This document shows positions 25,217-33,529 of a DNA stretch of 64,000 nt, one piece after another. Source of the DNA: Psychrobacillus psychrodurans (GTDB lineage: Bacteria > Bacillota > Bacilli > Bacillales_A > Planococcaceae); the NCBI RefSeq assembly GCF_027563345.1, contig NZ_JAMKBK010000001.1; one strand, 5' to 3'. The notes beneath the pieces were generated by a model. The model had not been told where the DNA came from. It saw only the letters and a program-made list of their open reading frames with translations, and made no database searches. The stretch's first letter is position 1. The number at the start of each line of letters is the position of its first letter. Made by a program: the position numbers and the translations under genes.

Positions 25217-25274
25217 TATAACTGTTAACGGTTTCTAGAAACTGGATTTCTTATTAACTCCAATAACAGTTATA
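25217..25274 (+). other. Inverted repeat with an internal palindrome in the kdgD upstream region
   Basis: TATAACTGTTA (25217-25227) and TAACAGTTATA (25264-25274) are perfect 11-bp inverted repeats. Between them GTTTCTAGAAAC (25231-25242) is a perfect 12-bp palindrome. It could be a regulator site or an RNA fold. No gene lies in 25008-25500. Confidence 0.6.
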
Positions 25275-25334
25275 TAATTTAGTTTAAATGAATTTTTTCA
25301 ACAAAATAAGTTTCGTTTAATAGTAAAGCCAGAG

Positions 25335-25366
25335 CCGCTTCTCTGTAATAGAGAAGTGGTATTTTT
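25335..25366 (+). terminator. Terminator-like hairpin with no gene directly upstream
   Basis: CCGCTTCTCT pairs with AGAGAAGTGG (one G-U) around GTAAT, followed by TATTTTT. The nearest upstream stop is 330 bases away and already has a terminator, so it may end a short leader or small RNA. Confidence 0.65.
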
Positions 25367-25419
25367 GGTTACAAAGTAGAATGAGTTCACTGGAATTATT
25401 TCACTATTCAAAAAAGAGT

Positions 25420-25448
25420 TTGACATAACAATATAATTGTCTTACAAT
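25420..25448 (+). promoter_or_regulatory. SigA promoter of kdgD with overlapping FCD/GntR operator
   Basis: TTGACA (25420-25425), 17-base spacer, TACAAT (25443-25448). The spacer and -10 contain ACAAT-ATA-ATTGT and ATTGT-CTT-ACAAT sharing the middle ATTGT; the second fits the FadR-type TNGTNNNACNA pattern. The GntR/FCD regulator encoded at 32520 is the natural candidate to bind here and repress. Confidence 0.75.
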
Positions 25449-25500
25449 AAAATTTATAGAAAATTATAATTCTTAAGTTTATTAGAAGGGTGGAATTTGT

Positions 25501-26430
25501 ATGAAGACGAGAAGGAGACAGGCACCGAAAGGAATCCTAGGATTTCCGGTTGCACCAATGAATGTAGAAGGGAAGCTAGATTTAGAGGCATTAGGGAAAA
25601 ATATTGAGTTTTTAATAGAGGGTGGTTTAAGTTCTATATTCGTTGCATGTGGAGCAGGTGAATTACATGCAATCAGTAATGAAGAATATAGAAGTATGGT
25701 GGAAGTTGCTGTGAATAGGACGGAAGGGAAAGTGCCACTTTATACAGGAGTTGGGGGAAACATCTCGAATGCCTTAGAACAAGCAAAAATTTCCGAAGAG
25801 CTAGGTGTGGAAGGCTACTTAATATTACCACCATACTTGATTGATCCCTCACAGGATGGTATATACGATTATTTAAGAACGATTATCCAAAGCACTGAGT
25901 TGAATGCAATCGTCTATCAAAGAGATAATTGTATTCTAGATTCCAAGACACTTAAGAAACTATGTGAACTTCCCCAACTTGTAGGGTTTAAAGATGGAGT
26001 AGGAAATATGGAGATTAATACTGAATTTACACATTTAATAGGTGATCGTTTAGAGTGGGTTAATGGAATGCCATTAGCAGAAGTAACAATGGCTGCTTAT
26101 GTGAACTTAGGTTTCACATCGTATTCGTCGGCAATTTCAAACTACATACCACATATTTCAGCTATGTATTACGAAGCACTTTTAACTGGAAATAAAGAAG
26201 TTGCACATGAGTTACATGAAGACGTTATTCTGCCTATTCACCGGATTCGTAAACAGAAAAAGGGCTATGCAGTTTCTCTGATTAAGGCGGGTATGCAAAT
26301 TATTGGTCTACCAGTGACAACGAAAGTTAGGGCGCCAATTGCAACAGTTGAAAAAGAACATTATGAAGAATTGAAGAAGATTATTGACCATGCATTGGAA
26401 AAATATCCTGCTCCAACAAGAGTTATATAA
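25501..26430 (+). CDS. kdgD: 5-dehydro-4-deoxyglucarate dehydratase
   Basis: A 309-residue DHDPS-superfamily enzyme closely resembling Bacillus subtilis KdgD (YcbC): APKGILGFPVAPMN, GYLILPPYLID, YQRDN and SYSSAISNYIPHIS are all hallmark segments. The Schiff-base lysine is Lys164 in LVGFKDGVGN, and Tyr139 lies in VYQRDN. It dehydrates and decarboxylates 5-dehydro-4-deoxy-D-glucarate to 2,5-dioxopentanoate (alpha-ketoglutarate semialdehyde), which the next gene product oxidises. Start ATG 25501 follows AGAAGGGTGG. It has its own SigA promoter. Glucarate dehydratase, which makes its usual substrate, is not in this window. Confidence 0.93.
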   Translation: MKTRRRQAPKGILGFPVAPMNVEGKLDLEALGKNIEFLIEGGLSSIFVACGAGELHAISNEEYRSMVEVAVNRTEGKVPLYTGVGGNISNALEQAKISEELGVEGYLILPPYLIDPSQDGIYDYLRTIIQSTELNAIVYQRDNCILDSKTLKKLCELPQLVGFKDGVGNMEINTEFTHLIGDRLEWVNGMPLAEVTMAAYVNLGFTSYSSAISNYIPHISAMYYEALLTGNKEVAHELHEDVILPIHRIRKQKKGYAVSLIKAGMQIIGLPVTTKVRAPIATVEKEHYEELKKIIDHALEKYPAPTRVI

Positions 26431-26446
26431 TAGGAGGTTCTTTAAA

Positions 26447-27907
26447 ATGACAACGATAGCTAAAGAAAATACGTACTTGAATTATATAAATGGCGAATGG
26501 ATTGCTTCGGAAACAGGAGAAACAGCCGAGAGTAAAAATCCGGCAAATAAGGATGAAGTAGTTGGTCTTTACCAACTATCTTCAGCCAATGACTTTGATC
26601 AGGCAGCTACTTCCGCAAGGAAAGCGCAAAAAGCATGGCGTAAGCTTACTGGAAATGTAAGAGGAGATTATTTACTAAAAGCTGCCACTATTTTAGAAGA
26701 ACGAATAGAAGAAGTAGCAACCGCTATGACAAAAGAAATGGGTAAGACATTTGCAGAGGCAAAAGGAGAAACTGCTCGTGGGGTAGCTATCTTACGTTAT
26801 TACGCAGGAGAAGGAATGCGACCAATTGGCGATGTAATCCCTCCTACTGATAGCGAAGCACTTATGTTCACAACTAGAGTACCTCTTGGTGTTGTTGGCG
26901 TTATTACACCTTGGAACTTTCCAGTAGCCATACCGCTGTGGAAGATGGCACCAGCACTTATTTACGGTAATACGGTTGTTATTAAACCAGCAAGTGAAAC
27001 TGCGGTTACTTGTGCAAAAGTGATAGCGTGTTTGCATGATGCAGGAATTCCAGCAGGAGTTTTAAACATGGTGACAGGTTCTGGATCTTTAATTGGAACA
27101 GAAATGGCTAATCATACTGAAATAGATGCGATTACATTTACAGGATCCAACGCAGTAGGCAAGCAGCTAGCACAAACAGCAATTTCAAGAGGTATTAAAT
27201 ACCAACTTGAAATGGGAGGGAAAAATCCTGTAATTGTTGCGAATGATGCAGACCTAGATTTAGCAGTCGAAGCAACGATTAGTGGTGGATTAAGATCTTC
27301 AGGCCAAAAATGTACAGCTACTAGCAGAGTTATTGTCCAATCAGAAGTTTATGCACAATTTAAAGATAAGCTACTACAAAAAGTGGCAGACATTACAATT
27401 GGAGATGGCATGGAAGAAGGTACATGGATGGGCCCTTCCTCAAGCGAAAATCAGTTAAACACAGTACTCTCAGCTATTGCAAAAGGAAAATCAGAAGGGG
27501 CTACACTTCTCTTTGGAGGAGATAAAGTAGAAAAGGAAGGCTTGAATGGGTATTACGTTGAGCCGACGGTATTTGAAGACGTATCATCTACTATGACACT
27601 TGCTCGAGAAGAGATTTTTGGACCTGTTCTTGCACTTATGAAAGTAGATACGATTGAAGAGGCACTAGAATTGGCAAATGACTCAGAATATGGATTAAGC
27701 GCCTCTATTTTTACAACAAAAATAAGTAATATGCTTTCATTTATAAATGAAATGGATGCAGGGTTAGTGCGTATTAACGCTGAGAGTGCCGGAGTAGAAT
27801 TACAAGCGCCATTTGGTGGGATGAAACAGTCTAGTTCTCACTCTCGTGAACAAGGACAAGCGGCAAAAGAGTTTTACACGGCTATTAAAACAGTATTCAT
27901 TAAATAA
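26447..27907 (+). CDS. gucD: 2,5-dioxovalerate (alpha-ketoglutarate semialdehyde) dehydrogenase
   Basis: The start is placed at ATG 26447 behind TAGGAGGTTC, giving 486 residues; the frame opens earlier inside kdgD. This is an aldehyde dehydrogenase with Asn157 in TPWNFP, Glu255 in LEMGGKNP and the nucleophile Cys289 in SGQKCTATSR. Long stretches match B. subtilis GucD (YcbD), e.g. GETARGVAILRYYAGEGMR and AESAGVELQAPFGGMKQSSS. It turns alpha-ketoglutarate semialdehyde into 2-oxoglutarate with NAD(P)+, feeding the TCA cycle. It follows kdgD by 16 bases, the same order as in the B. subtilis glucarate operon. Confidence 0.94.
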   Translation: MTTIAKENTYLNYINGEWIASETGETAESKNPANKDEVVGLYQLSSANDFDQAATSARKAQKAWRKLTGNVRGDYLLKAATILEERIEEVATAMTKEMGKTFAEAKGETARGVAILRYYAGEGMRPIGDVIPPTDSEALMFTTRVPLGVVGVITPWNFPVAIPLWKMAPALIYGNTVVIKPASETAVTCAKVIACLHDAGIPAGVLNMVTGSGSLIGTEMANHTEIDAITFTGSNAVGKQLAQTAISRGIKYQLEMGGKNPVIVANDADLDLAVEATISGGLRSSGQKCTATSRVIVQSEVYAQFKDKLLQKVADITIGDGMEEGTWMGPSSSENQLNTVLSAIAKGKSEGATLLFGGDKVEKEGLNGYYVEPTVFEDVSSTMTLAREEIFGPVLALMKVDTIEEALELANDSEYGLSASIFTTKISNMLSFINEMDAGLVRINAESAGVELQAPFGGMKQSSSHSREQGQAAKEFYTAIKTVFIK

Positions 27908-27936
27908 AGTGAAATCGTTAAGATGGAGGTGTAAGG

Positions 27937-28389
27937 GTGAATTACGAAGAGAAATTAGAAAGCAAAGGATATAAATTTCCAACACAAGCAAATAAGCGAA
28001 TATTTGAAGCAGGAGTCAGAACTGGAAATTTAATTTTTGTTAGTGGTAATGCAGCGAAAGTAGAAGGTGTATTAAAATATAAAGGGATTGTAGGCGACAC
28101 AGTTACGATGGAGCAAGCACAAGATGCTGGTAAAATTGCCTTTGTAAATTGTTTAGCAACAGTTAAAAATATGATAGGTAATTTGGATTCTATGAAAAGG
28201 ATTGTTAATATTAAAGGTTATGTGGCAAGTACTCCTGAATTCACTGACCAACCAAAAGTGATGGATGAAGTATCTGCATTGGCAATTGAGATATTTGGTG
28301 AAGTAGGAAAACATAGTAGGGTTTCGCTTGGAACATCTTCACTACCAGAAGGAACACCTGTAGAAGTTGAAATTGTTGTTGAAGTGTGA
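27937..28389 (+). CDS. RidA/YjgF-family enamine/imine deaminase
   Basis: A 150-residue protein, start GTG 27937 behind TGGAGGTG. It matches the YjgF/YER057c/UK114 fold: GNLIFVSGNAAKVEG, then VNCLATVKNMIGNLDSMKRI, and the C-terminal SRVSLGTSSLPEGTPVEVE with the family's key arginine at Arg128. It is about 20 residues longer than archetypal RidA. RidA-type trimers hydrolyse reactive 2-aminoacrylate-like enamines to keto acids. Its place between gucD and an M29/NicX-like gene suggests that a nitrogen-containing intermediate occurs in this pathway, which plain glucarate catabolism would not need. Confidence 0.88.
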   Translation: MNYEEKLESKGYKFPTQANKRIFEAGVRTGNLIFVSGNAAKVEGVLKYKGIVGDTVTMEQAQDAGKIAFVNCLATVKNMIGNLDSMKRIVNIKGYVASTPEFTDQPKVMDEVSALAIEIFGEVGKHSRVSLGTSSLPEGTPVEVEIVVEV

Positions 28390-28432
28390 TGAATGAACTA
28401 GACGCAAAATAACTACAAAAGGAGTCTGACTG

Positions 28433-29404
28433 ATGAAAAATATGACCGATCTACCATTAGGTGTCAAACAATTATTTACGAGTATCACTCACTTGAAAGA
28501 AGGGGAAAAAGTACTGGTCATCACGGATGATGATAAAAGAGAGATTGGTGAATTTGTTTATAAATATGCCAAACAATTTTTTGAAACTTCCATGATTGTT
28601 ATGCCTCCAACTGAAGGACATGGTGCAGAACCGACAGAAGCTGTTATTGCAGCATTAAATAATTGTGATGTTGCATTTGGTGCTACTACTTACTCCTTGT
28701 ATCATTCTAAAGCACGCTTAAGTACAAGTAAAAATGGACGACTACGATGGATTGGGCTTCAAGATTATGCTCTTCATATGTTCGAAAAAGGTGGACTAAC
28801 TGCAGACTTCGATGAAGTTACACGAGTTGTTAATCGAGTTGCACCATTTTATAAAGGCAAAACATTCACACTCACTGCTCCCGGTGGTACTAATATGGTT
28901 TGTAGCATAGAAGGACGTGAACCTGTGCTTGATCATGGAACGGCAACCGTGCCTGGTTCTGCTTCATTTCCTCCGAATGCAGAAGTTGCACTAGGACCAG
29001 TTGAAGGAACTGCAAACGGTGTATTGGTATTTGATGGAAGTATACCACACCCATTATTAAATTTAATCGAAGAACCGATAACATGCACAGTGAAGGACGG
29101 CTATATTACAGAGATAACCGGTGGACATGAGGCAGATATATTACGTAAGATGTTGGCTGACTTCAACGATTCAACTGTTTATAATATTGCGGAGCTTGGA
29201 CTTGGACTCAATAAAGAAAATTTCCTGTGTGGACATATGGCACCAGATGAAGGGTCATTTGGGAATATCCATATTGGTATTGGAAAGAATTTAAATTTTG
29301 GTGGGCATGTCGATTCGCCATTGCATTTAGATATGATTATTAAAACAGTTACCTGTAATATTGATGGGCGAGATATTATGAAAGATGGAGAATTGCTAGT
29401 TTAA
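28433..29404 (+). CDS. M29-aminopeptidase-fold metalloprotein related to NicX-type ring-cleaving dioxygenases
   Basis: A 323-residue cytosolic protein, start ATG 28433 behind AAAGGAGTCTG. The C-terminal half carries probable metal ligands Glu254 (IAELGLGLN), His280 (GNIHIGIG), His298 and Asp300 (SPLHLDMI). The HxD pair and the segment GGHEADILRKMLADF, NDSTVYNI resemble both M29 leucyl aminopeptidases and 2,5-dihydroxypyridine 5,6-dioxygenase (NicX). Retention of Glu254, where NicX is thought to use a His, leans toward the M29-type site. It may be a peptidase/hydrolase or a ring-opening enzyme; the neighbouring RidA gene makes an N-containing substrate attractive. Function is unproven. Confidence 0.68.
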   Translation: MKNMTDLPLGVKQLFTSITHLKEGEKVLVITDDDKREIGEFVYKYAKQFFETSMIVMPPTEGHGAEPTEAVIAALNNCDVAFGATTYSLYHSKARLSTSKNGRLRWIGLQDYALHMFEKGGLTADFDEVTRVVNRVAPFYKGKTFTLTAPGGTNMVCSIEGREPVLDHGTATVPGSASFPPNAEVALGPVEGTANGVLVFDGSIPHPLLNLIEEPITCTVKDGYITEITGGHEADILRKMLADFNDSTVYNIAELGLGLNKENFLCGHMAPDEGSFGNIHIGIGKNLNFGGHVDSPLHLDMIIKTVTCNIDGRDIMKDGELLV

Positions 29405-29416
29405 TAAATTTTGAGC

Positions 29417-29475
29417 AAAAACTCTTGGTGTGCTACTTAGGGATAGGCTAGTTAGAATACCAAGAGTTTCCTTTT
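29417..29475 (+). terminator. Terminator-like inverted repeat after the M29/NicX-like gene
   Basis: AAACTCTTGGT (29419-29429) pairs perfectly with ACCAAGAGTTT (29459-29469) across a 29-base loop and is followed by CCTTTT. The weak T-tract allows read-through into the TRAP genes. Confidence 0.6.
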
Positions 29476-29497
29476 GCGAAATATATTTTGTATTTAA

Positions 29498-29511
29498 AGT
29501 AAGCGCTTACA
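29498..29511 (+). promoter_or_regulatory. cre-like box before the second TRAP operon
   Basis: AGTAAGCGCTTACA matches the cre consensus at all positions except the first (A for T), with a near-perfect palindromic core AAGCGCTT. It lies 37 bases before the dctP start codon and points to CcpA control. Confidence 0.7.
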
Positions 29512-29547
29512 ACTAAATGTCTAATCTATAAAGAATGGGGTGGCTGA

Positions 29548-30558
29548 ATGAAAAAGAAAAATAAATTTACAGCTATTATACTAGGTCTTTCATTGATGAT
29601 ATTGTTAGCTGGATGTTCTGCGTCAGCTAATGGAGCGGTAAGTAGTAAACGAATTATTAGTGTTGCAACCGTTCAACCTGAGAACCATGCAATTTATCTT
29701 GGTTTAAACGCATTTAAAGAATATGTAGAAGAAGAAATGGGAGATAAATTCGAGATTAAACTGTTTACTAATGGTGTAATTGGTGGAAATTCGGAGGCAC
29801 TCGAATTGTTACAAATGGGATCACTAGATTTAGTTGCTACGAGTGGAAGTAATTTGGAAGCTTTTGCGAATGAGTATAAGATTTTTGGTTTACCCTATTT
29901 ATTTAACGATGAAGCAAGCTTTCGTAAAGTGATGAACGATGAAGAATTTACAGATATAATTTATAATTCTACAGCTGACAAAGGAATCCAAGGTGTGGCT
30001 TGGTTTTCCAATGGGGTAAATAATTTTTATGCTTCAAAGAAAATTGAAACTCCAGAAGACTTAAAGGGATTAAAGATTCGTGTTCAGTCTAGTGAAGCAA
30101 ATGTGAAGCTCGTCCAAGGATTTGATGCGGCAGCTGTTGTTATGGCTTATGGGGAAGTGTATACAGCTTTACAGAACCGTGTTATTGACGCTGGTACTAA
30201 TCCTGAGATGGCTCTAGTTGATATGAAGCATGGGGAGGTTGTAAAATACTATTCTCGCACAGAGCATCAGATTTTTACTGACATGCTTGTTGCAAATACA
30301 GACTTTTTAGATTCGCTTTCGACAGAGGAAAGAGAAGTTTTCCAAGATGGATTTAAATTAAGTAGTCAAGTTGCAAATGAAGCATGGGACAAACGGATTA
30401 CTGAAGTGACAGAAGAAGCAACGGAAATGGGTGTAGAATTCATCACTGTGGATAAAGGATTATTCGAAGAAATGCAAAAACCAGTTAAAGAGGAATTATT
30501 AATCTCCAACCCAGATTTGCAACCACTTTATGACAAGATTCAACAAATCCAAAACTAA
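29548..30558 (+). CDS. dctP: TRAP transporter solute-binding lipoprotein, DctP family (second system)
   Basis: A 336-residue receptor, start ATG 29548 behind GGGGTGG. The signal peptide ends in LLAGC with Cys23 or Cys24 as the lipid anchor (lipobox LAGC). Family segments: IKLFTNGVIGGNSEALELLQ, LKGLKIRVQSSEANVKL (Arg in IRVQ is the expected carboxylate clamp) and MAYGEVYTALQNRVIDAGTN. It is not a near-duplicate of the DctP at 12263; the two differ over most of their length. The context (kdgD, gucD) suggests a sugar acid or related carboxylate as ligand. Confidence 0.93.
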   Translation: MKKKNKFTAIILGLSLMILLAGCSASANGAVSSKRIISVATVQPENHAIYLGLNAFKEYVEEEMGDKFEIKLFTNGVIGGNSEALELLQMGSLDLVATSGSNLEAFANEYKIFGLPYLFNDEASFRKVMNDEEFTDIIYNSTADKGIQGVAWFSNGVNNFYASKKIETPEDLKGLKIRVQSSEANVKLVQGFDAAAVVMAYGEVYTALQNRVIDAGTNPEMALVDMKHGEVVKYYSRTEHQIFTDMLVANTDFLDSLSTEEREVFQDGFKLSSQVANEAWDKRITEVTEEATEMGVEFITVDKGLFEEMQKPVKEELLISNPDLQPLYDKIQQIQN

Positions 30559-30572
30559 AGAAGGTGTATTTA

Positions 30573-31067
30573 ATGGAAATAGTAAAGAACATAATGGATA
30601 AGGTATTATCAGGTGTTTGCGCCGCTTTATTGTCTTTTATGACGCTACTAGCTACTTATCAAGTGATTACACGATATGTATTTAGTAGTCCAAGTACGAT
30701 ATCTGAAGATTTGTTGAGTTATTCCTTTGTTTGGGTATCTTTGCTCGGGACAGCGTTAGTATTTGGTCAAAAAGACCATATGAAATTATCTATATTTTCG
30801 GATAAGTTTACAGGGATAAAGCTGTTTGCATTATCTATTTTTACCGAGTTACTCATCATGACTATTGCGGTAATTGTCTTTTTATTTGGAGGTACACAGG
30901 TTGTTGGAGTAGGCGCTATACAAATATCACCAACGTTAAATATTTCTATGGAATGGATTTATGTTGTGCTTCCAATAAGTGGCGTATTGATAGTTGTCTA
31001 TAACGTCATTAATATCATCCAATTAATCCAACGATTCACAGAAAGCAAAAAGGAGGGGATACTATGA
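30573..31067 (+). CDS. dctQ: TRAP transporter small membrane subunit, DctQ family (second system)
   Basis: The start is placed at ATG 30573 behind AAAGAAGGTG, giving 164 residues; a GTG at 30564 lies in the ribosome binding site. Four membrane helices are visible. SSPSTISEDLLSYSFVWVSL is the DctQ signature (SEDLLSY.FVW), and MEWIYVVLPISGVLIVV is the last helix. It overlaps dctM by 4 bases (ATGA). Confidence 0.92.
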   Translation: MEIVKNIMDKVLSGVCAALLSFMTLLATYQVITRYVFSSPSTISEDLLSYSFVWVSLLGTALVFGQKDHMKLSIFSDKFTGIKLFALSIFTELLIMTIAVIVFLFGGTQVVGVGAIQISPTLNISMEWIYVVLPISGVLIVVYNVINIIQLIQRFTESKKEGIL

Positions 31068-32371
31068 GTGTAGCTGTAACAGCAGGTTTGTTGATTTTCT
31101 TTACAATTGTTATTCTATTACTTATCGGTATTCCAATAGGAATTACTCTCATTGTTGCCTCGATACTAGCGATTACACAAGTATTAGGTTTTTCTGCTGC
31201 TATTCCCTCATCGGCTTTGAAAATGTTTCAAGGTATTAATATTTTTACTTTATTAGCCATTCCTTTCTTCATACTGGCAGGGAATATTATGAATAAAGGT
31301 GGTATAGCTGTACGACTGATTAACTTAGCAACCGCTATGACTGGTAGAATACCAGGATCACTTGCTCAGACAAATGTAGTTGCAAATATGCTATTTGGAT
31401 CTGTATCTGGTTCTGGAACAGCTGCCGTATCAGCAATGGGGTCTATTATGGGACCTATTCAAAAAAAAGAAGGCTATGATGAAAACTTTGCAGCTGCTAT
31501 AAATATAGCAACCGCTCCTACTGGATTATTGATACCACCGAGTACTGCTTTAATCACATATGCTTTGGTAAGTGGAGGCACTTCAGTGGCAGCTCTTTTT
31601 CTTGGGGGTCTAATTCCTGGTGTCTTATGGGGAATAAGTTGTATGATCGTAGCATTCTTTTATGCGAAAAAGAAAGGGTATGTTGGTAAAAAGCAAATAT
31701 CCTTAAATGAATTCCTAAAGGTTGCATTTGAAGCAATTCCAAGTTTATTACTAATCATTATTGTCGTTTTTGGCATTGTTGGAGGAATCTTCACTGCTAC
31801 AGAAGGCTCTGCAATTGCAGTTGTCTATAGTTTGCTTTTATCTACTATATTTTATAAAACGATTAACTTAAAAGAATTATATGCTATTTTAGTAGAAAGT
31901 TCGAAGTTGTCTGCTATTATTATGTTTTTAATTGGAGCATCTAATATTATGGCTTGGGTAATGTCATTTACTGGAATCCCAGATATGATGGCAACCGTTA
32001 TACTAGGTATTTCAGATAATCCAATTATCATTTTGTTAGCTATAAATATATTATTGTTGTTTGTCGGTACATTTATGGATCTTACACCGGCAATTTTAAT
32101 TTTCACACCAATACTACTACCTGTGTGTTTAGCATTAGGAATGACTCCTTTACATTTCGGTATAATGCTTACATTTAATCTTTGTATTGGAACTATTACA
32201 CCACCTGTAGGGAATATTCTTTTTGCTGGTATTAAAGTTTCAAACGTAAAAGTGGAAAGAGTAATGCCGCACCTGCTCAAATTTTATGTAGCCATTCTTA
32301 TTGTCCTTTTGCTAGTAACATATATTCCATGGTTTTCAACATTCCTACCATCTTTAGCTGGGGTAAGTTAA
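31064..32371 (+). CDS. dctM: TRAP transporter large permease, DctM family (second system)
   Basis: A 435-residue permease with about 12 helices. Hallmarks are LLAIPFFILAGNIMNKGGIA, GSVSGSGTAAVSAMGSIMGP, TGLLIPPSTALITYALV and CIGTITPPVGNILFAG. With DctP and DctQ upstream it forms a complete Na+-coupled importer, replacing the GudP-type MFS permease found in the B. subtilis glucarate operon. Confidence 0.94.
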   Translation: MSVAVTAGLLIFFTIVILLLIGIPIGITLIVASILAITQVLGFSAAIPSSALKMFQGINIFTLLAIPFFILAGNIMNKGGIAVRLINLATAMTGRIPGSLAQTNVVANMLFGSVSGSGTAAVSAMGSIMGPIQKKEGYDENFAAAINIATAPTGLLIPPSTALITYALVSGGTSVAALFLGGLIPGVLWGISCMIVAFFYAKKKGYVGKKQISLNEFLKVAFEAIPSLLLIIIVVFGIVGGIFTATEGSAIAVVYSLLLSTIFYKTINLKELYAILVESSKLSAIIMFLIGASNIMAWVMSFTGIPDMMATVILGISDNPIIILLAINILLLFVGTFMDLTPAILIFTPILLPVCLALGMTPLHFGIMLTFNLCIGTITPPVGNILFAGIKVSNVKVERVMPHLLKFYVAILIVLLLVTYIPWFSTFLPSLAGVS

Positions 32372-32390
32372 AAAAATTGAAGAAATAGAT

Positions 32391-32432
32391 AAAAGAGAGA
32401 TTGTAGTGGTATAACGACTTCACTCTCTTTTT
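32391..32432 (+). terminator. Terminator-like hairpin after the second TRAP operon
   Basis: AAAAGAGAG (32391-32399) pairs with CTCTCTTTT (32423-32431) over a 23-base loop, with the T-run as part of the stem. Confidence 0.65.
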
Positions 32433-32519
32433 ACATAGTAATGTGAAATTCCTTTGGGATTATAGTGTATAATTGTAATATAGAAAATCTCAAAAATATT
32501 TAAAGAAAGGTGGGATTTG

Positions 32520-33212
32520 ATGAAAGAGTATACAATGAACACCATACGTAGGAGTACTTTGTCTCAGCAGGTGCTGGAACAAATTATTTTTATGATAACG
32601 AGCGGACAGTTGAAGCCAGGCGATAAACTACCAGCCGAAATGGCATTGATGGAACAACTTGATGTAAGCCGTCCAGTATTACGTGAGGCTCTAGGGTCCT
32701 TAGAAACGTTAGAAATTATTACAAGAAGACCCCGGAGTGGTACATTTGTAAATGATAAAGTGGGGAGCAGTCCGTTCAAAGCAATGCTTGCATTGTCTAT
32801 TAATAATATCCCTGCCGTTATTGAGGCACGTATGACTCTAGAATTGGGACTCGTCACAATTGCAGCTGAAAAAATATCTGATGATCAACTTGAAAAAATA
32901 AAAGAAACAATTGACAGAATCCAAGAAAATCCAAATAGTGATTACGGAAAATTAGATAAGGAATTTCATCGGCTTATCGCGCAAAGTGCGAATAATCCTG
33001 TAGTTGAAGGGATGATCGATTCCCTTCTTATCACACATGAAAAAACGGATAGCTTGATAACTTACCGTGAGCCGTCCATTACAATCGAGCATCACTTAGC
33101 TATATATGAAGCGTTGAAAAAAAGAGATCCTCATGAATCGTTCACTCAGATGTATAAGCATTTAAAATACGTAAGGAAGAAAATATTAGATGACTTTGAA
33201 AAAGAAAAATAA
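32520..33212 (+). CDS. GntR-family regulator, FadR/FCD subgroup
   Basis: The start is placed at ATG 32520 behind AAAGGTGGG, giving 230 residues. The GntR winged helix spans about residues 10-75: GQLKPGDKLPAEMALMEQLD, then VSRPVLREALGSLETLEIIT, RRPRSGTFV. The FCD domain follows (VIEARMTLELGLVTIAAEKI, DKEFHRLIAQSANNP, EHHLAIYEALKKRD), with Glu/His residues in metal and ligand positions. In B. subtilis a GntR/FCD protein (YcbG) sits at the end of the same kdgD-gucD operon, so this is the likely repressor of kdgD-to-dctM, acting at the TTGTnnnACAA site overlapping the kdgD promoter. Confidence 0.9.
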   Translation: MKEYTMNTIRRSTLSQQVLEQIIFMITSGQLKPGDKLPAEMALMEQLDVSRPVLREALGSLETLEIITRRPRSGTFVNDKVGSSPFKAMLALSINNIPAVIEARMTLELGLVTIAAEKISDDQLEKIKETIDRIQENPNSDYGKLDKEFHRLIAQSANNPVVEGMIDSLLITHEKTDSLITYREPSITIEHHLAIYEALKKRDPHESFTQMYKHLKYVRKKILDDFEKEK

Positions 33213-33365
33213 TATAAATAAAACCCTTATTTAGGATAAAAAAAGATGAATATCAGGTTTTTTTAAGTAACGTATCTTAAAACTAGTAATATTTTAAATC
33301 TACAAAAAGAAATAGAATTCTTCGTACTGGAAAAGTATAAGTTTCTTAGGACCAAATATCTTGTT

Positions 33366-33397
33366 GTAGCCGAAATGTTAAATTGGCTACTTTTTTT
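33366..33397 (+). terminator. Intrinsic terminator downstream of the GntR gene
   Basis: GTAGCC pairs with GGCTAC around 13 bases, followed by seven T. It lies about 155 bases after the gntR stop; the bases between hold no gene. Confidence 0.8.
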
Positions 33398-33404
33398 ATT
33401 AAGT

Positions 33405-33425
33405 GTCCCTGTGTAGCAAACAATT
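33405..33425 (+). repeat. REP element, copy 5
   Basis: GTCCCTGTGTAGCAAACAAT followed by TA, starting 8 bases after the T-tract of a terminator. Confidence 0.87.
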
Positions 33426-33442
33426 AGGAGATTTTCATTTTC

Positions 33443-33499
33443 GTCCCTGTGTGAAAAACAATTCAGAATAGTGTTGAAATTGTGTCTTACACAGGGACA
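33443..33499 (+). repeat. REP head-to-head pair, copy 6 (best-preserved inverted pair)
   Basis: The left half GTCCCTGTGTGAAAAACAAT plus TCAGAATAGTG faces the right half ATTGTGTCTTACACAGGGAC; the two are inverted complements and can fold into one long hairpin of about 57 nt. It lies 30 bases beyond the 3' end of the minus-strand ABC ATPase gene. Confidence 0.88.
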
Positions 33500-33529
33500 C
33501 TCTCCGGAACTCCGACAAGGAACTCCCAC

